A program made the translations under genes and the position numbers. Under the pieces are notes generated by a model. The model did no database searches, had not been told where the DNA came from, and saw only the letters and a list, made by a program, of their open reading frames with translations. From Branchiostoma floridae (lineage: Eukaryota; Chordata; Leptocardii; Amphioxiformes; Branchiostomatidae): DNA of 64,000 nt. The stretch is from contig NC_049983.1 in the NCBI RefSeq assembly GCF_000003815.2, positions 21,292,573 through 21,356,572 on the forward strand, given 5' to 3'. Of the stretch, positions 62,103-64,000 are shown piece after piece. Every line of letters starts with the position of its first letter. Position 1 is the stretch's first letter.

Positions 62103-62533
62103 CTAAAAGGCGACATCGCAAATGTTTAAGAACACTTTTCTAACTTTTCTTTCTACGGAAAGCGCTATGTACTTTTTACTCATAAATACTAAATCTGCTT
62201 TAATATAATAGAACATGATTCTGTTATACCGTCTGTATCTATATAGCCCGTCTAACTGCCCGTGGCGTACACGCCCGTTGGCGTAAAACAGCACCTTTTA
62301 CCGGTACAAGTACTGTCGCAAAAATCATAATCATCATTGATTTCAAAGGTACGATATAGTTGATATTAGTTCGTGGTATTTATAAGGCTGTATAGTCAAA
62401 AACATTCTATGGGTTGTGGTCAATATAGGTCATTTTGATAAATCTCAGATAAACAAGAAACAAATGTTTTCAACGCATACATACGAAATACTAGAAACTT
62501 GTAGCAAATCCACAGCATGAATATAATACTTAC

Positions 62534-62610
62534 GGACTCATCGCTGGACGACACCGACTGTTGCGAACTGTTGCAAGGGCTCGCACCGACGACAGAACTT
62601 GACTGGTCAC
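62534..62610 (-). CDS. CACTA transposase, second exon
   Basis: 77-bp exon adding a Ser-rich linker (QSSSVVGASPC, then SQQSVSSSDES). The acceptor is ttttaccag at 62611 and the donor is TCC|gtaagt at 62533. Phases (1 in, 0 out) fit the flanking exons exactly, which supports this small exon despite its low-complexity product. Confidence 0.75.
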
Positions 62611-62819
62611 CTGGTAAAAGAGTGTTACGGCATGTATTAAATTTGCCAATCATCATAAATTGACTGAATGTTTACAGCCTTTAACAAAGTGAAAAGTACG
62701 ATTGTTCAGATATTCGGTAACGTTCGACTATATTCAGTCACCGACTAATGTATATATCATTACTGGGACCTGAAAAAATAGATTTTGACTTTGTAAACTT
62801 AATATTAAATTTCCCTTAC

Positions 62820-63081
62820 CATTTGCGGTCGTTTCTGCGTCTGAATCACTCTCAGCGCTACTGCTGCTCGAGTTCAGCAGCGGATCAGGCACGTTTACAG
62901 GGCTCCGGAACAGGGGCCGCGCGGGCCGTGTTTCGTCAGCCTTGGCCTGCTTCCACTGCCCCGTAGCCGCGTTGAAGTAGTCGTTCTTGTGTCGGAAATA
63001 GGTACGTGCAGGCTTATAAGCTTTGCAGTGGCCACAATACCTCTTCCGCTTGGAGCTAACCGGTGTAGCAGTGCCGTCCAT
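62820..63081 (-). CDS. CACTA transposase, first exon with zinc-finger-like motif
   Basis: Starts at ATG 63081 with MDGTATPVSSKRKRYCGHCK and continues to a TYFRHKNDYF stretch. This is a C..C...R.Y.RH arrangement like the short DNA- or metal-binding motif heading tnp2-type proteins. A long Ser/Asp/Glu tract follows. The donor AATG|gtaagg at 62819 is good. The 262 + 77 + 2655 bases give one open frame of 997 codons plus stop. The ATG context (attaccATGGac read on the minus strand as gtaatATGGAC) is acceptable, and no longer in-frame N-terminus was seen. Confidence 0.8.
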
Positions 63082-64000
63082 ATTACCTGTAAAAGTGAAA
63101 TAGGGACAGGTGTATAAGTTTTATGTATTAGTCACAGTGTCACACAGTGGGAAAAAATGAAGCAAGTGGCGTCATTCAAAAGCCTTGGTTTACTAAAAGT
63201 AACAGGGCAAGGCATTCTAGACAAAATCGATATATTTCTTGATATTCGCCCATCCTACTAATATAAAGATTCTCGTTTCAGTATTTTATACAGTGATGCC
63301 TATATGTTAAAGGCATATACGCGTACGGGCGATGCGGATAATGTANNNNNNNNNNNNNNNNNNNNNNNNNNNNNNNNNNNNNNNNNNNNNNNNNNNNNNN
63401 NNNNNNNNNNNNNNNNNNNNNNNNNNNNNNNNNNNNNNNNNNNNNACCTGGAGTACATGTCCAGCCCGTGCAACTTCTGTGAAAACTTCTACCGAATGCC
63501 ACCAAAATGTTCATTGGCTGTGTGACTCGTTTTCGTACAATAGGAAACTGTTTAAAGACAACATTTCAAGTCTTTCTAAAAGAAGCAGGTGATGACTGTT
63601 GGGGGGCAATTTTGATGGAAATCGGTGCATTATATTTCAACGAAATGTCCGCCAGGCAATCAGTATGTCTATACTTTGCAAAAAAACGTCTGACATTTCA
63701 TGAATATCTTGAGTGAACTGTTGTGTTTGTTATTGTTTTGTGGTGGCATGGCAGGACGATCCCACGCCAGGTAACAATGACTGGTCTTGGCACCCACGCC
63801 GATTTACAAAAGGTGTGCCCGACAATTCACATATCATTGTGTCTATCGGACATGTAAATTTTGATAAGAAATAAGCCAATCACATGCAGTTTCCTTATGA
63901 CGATGGCCAATCATCGTTGATGATGCAAGTTTTGAATTTTTGAACTGAACACCTAGCGTCATTCTAAGTCTGACGATTCTAGAGTGTGCAACGTTAACAT
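63082..64000. other. 5' flank of the CACTA gene, with gap
   Basis: No gene recognised. Holds a gap at 63346-63445. The right terminus of the CACTA element may be here or beyond the window. No CACTA/TAGTG terminal pair with 59 kb was found by eye. Confidence 0.4.
63346..63445. other. Assembly gap (100 N, size probably nominal)
   Basis: Exactly 100 unsequenced bases, upstream of the transposase first exon. Confidence 1.

Noticed and set aside
1-64000. CRISPR arrays, rRNA, tRNA, bacterial operons
   Set aside because: None seen. Direct repeats present are tandem duplications or LTRs, and gene structure is eukaryotic.

Overview
The window is chordate-like animal genomic DNA, most likely from an amphioxus (Branchiostoma). 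The taxon is inferred, not proven. It rests on a split plexin gene with GT-AG introns of 1 to 26 kb, dense small DNA transposons, frequent acatgtac, taccggta and aacgtta words, and an intact tnp2-type CACTA transposase. Three assembly gaps (8046-8478, 43902-44001, 63346-63445) indicate a draft scaffold.

The main host gene is the 5' part of a plexin, best matching class A, on the minus strand. Five coding exons are resolved: 47906-49039, 46444-46626, 37238-37366, 11398-11498 and 6631-6754. They join without a frame break into about 557 residues: signal peptide, whole Sema domain, PSI domain and the segment after it. The start codon exon has an acceptor 36 bases upstream, so at least one untranslated exon lies further right. 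The rest of the gene (IPT repeats, membrane helix, GAP domain) lies left of base 1.

The plexin introns hold most of the window. They carry a 2,471-bp minus-strand LTR element with identical-looking LTRs (1936-4406), a (CTACT)n repeat next to a splice donor, two related 0.2-kb inverted-repeat elements (about 6211 and 37502), and decayed fragments of Ty3/gypsy RNase H (10163) and of a LINE (17479). They also carry a pogo-like MITE (23920), a 1.3-kb element with 39-bp perfect termini (28122), a GGCTACGGGC-ended repeat (36406), a TAA-flanked Harbinger-like palindrome (40333), a 725-bp TA-flanked element (41650) and a CTGTAAATGC-ended MITE (46138). A CpG-rich promoter-like patch (about 19380-19760) is followed by an ABC-transporter-A-like exon fragment (20251-20416) on the plus strand, inside the 25.7-kb intron.

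Right of the plexin start, 49-55 kb is mostly featureless. A patch very rich in TTAAG words (55170-55545) comes next, then nearly three tandem copies of a roughly 890-bp unit (56076-58578), each with YY1-like CCGCCATTTTG and AAAATGGCCGC motifs. The right end (59448-63081) holds a three-exon minus-strand gene for an apparently intact 997-residue CACTA/EnSpm transposase. No CRISPR array, rRNA, tRNA or bacterial operon was seen. The strongest candidates for new description are the miniature LTR element, the intact CACTA gene, the YY1-motif tandem array and the ABCA-like fragment near a promoter-like patch.
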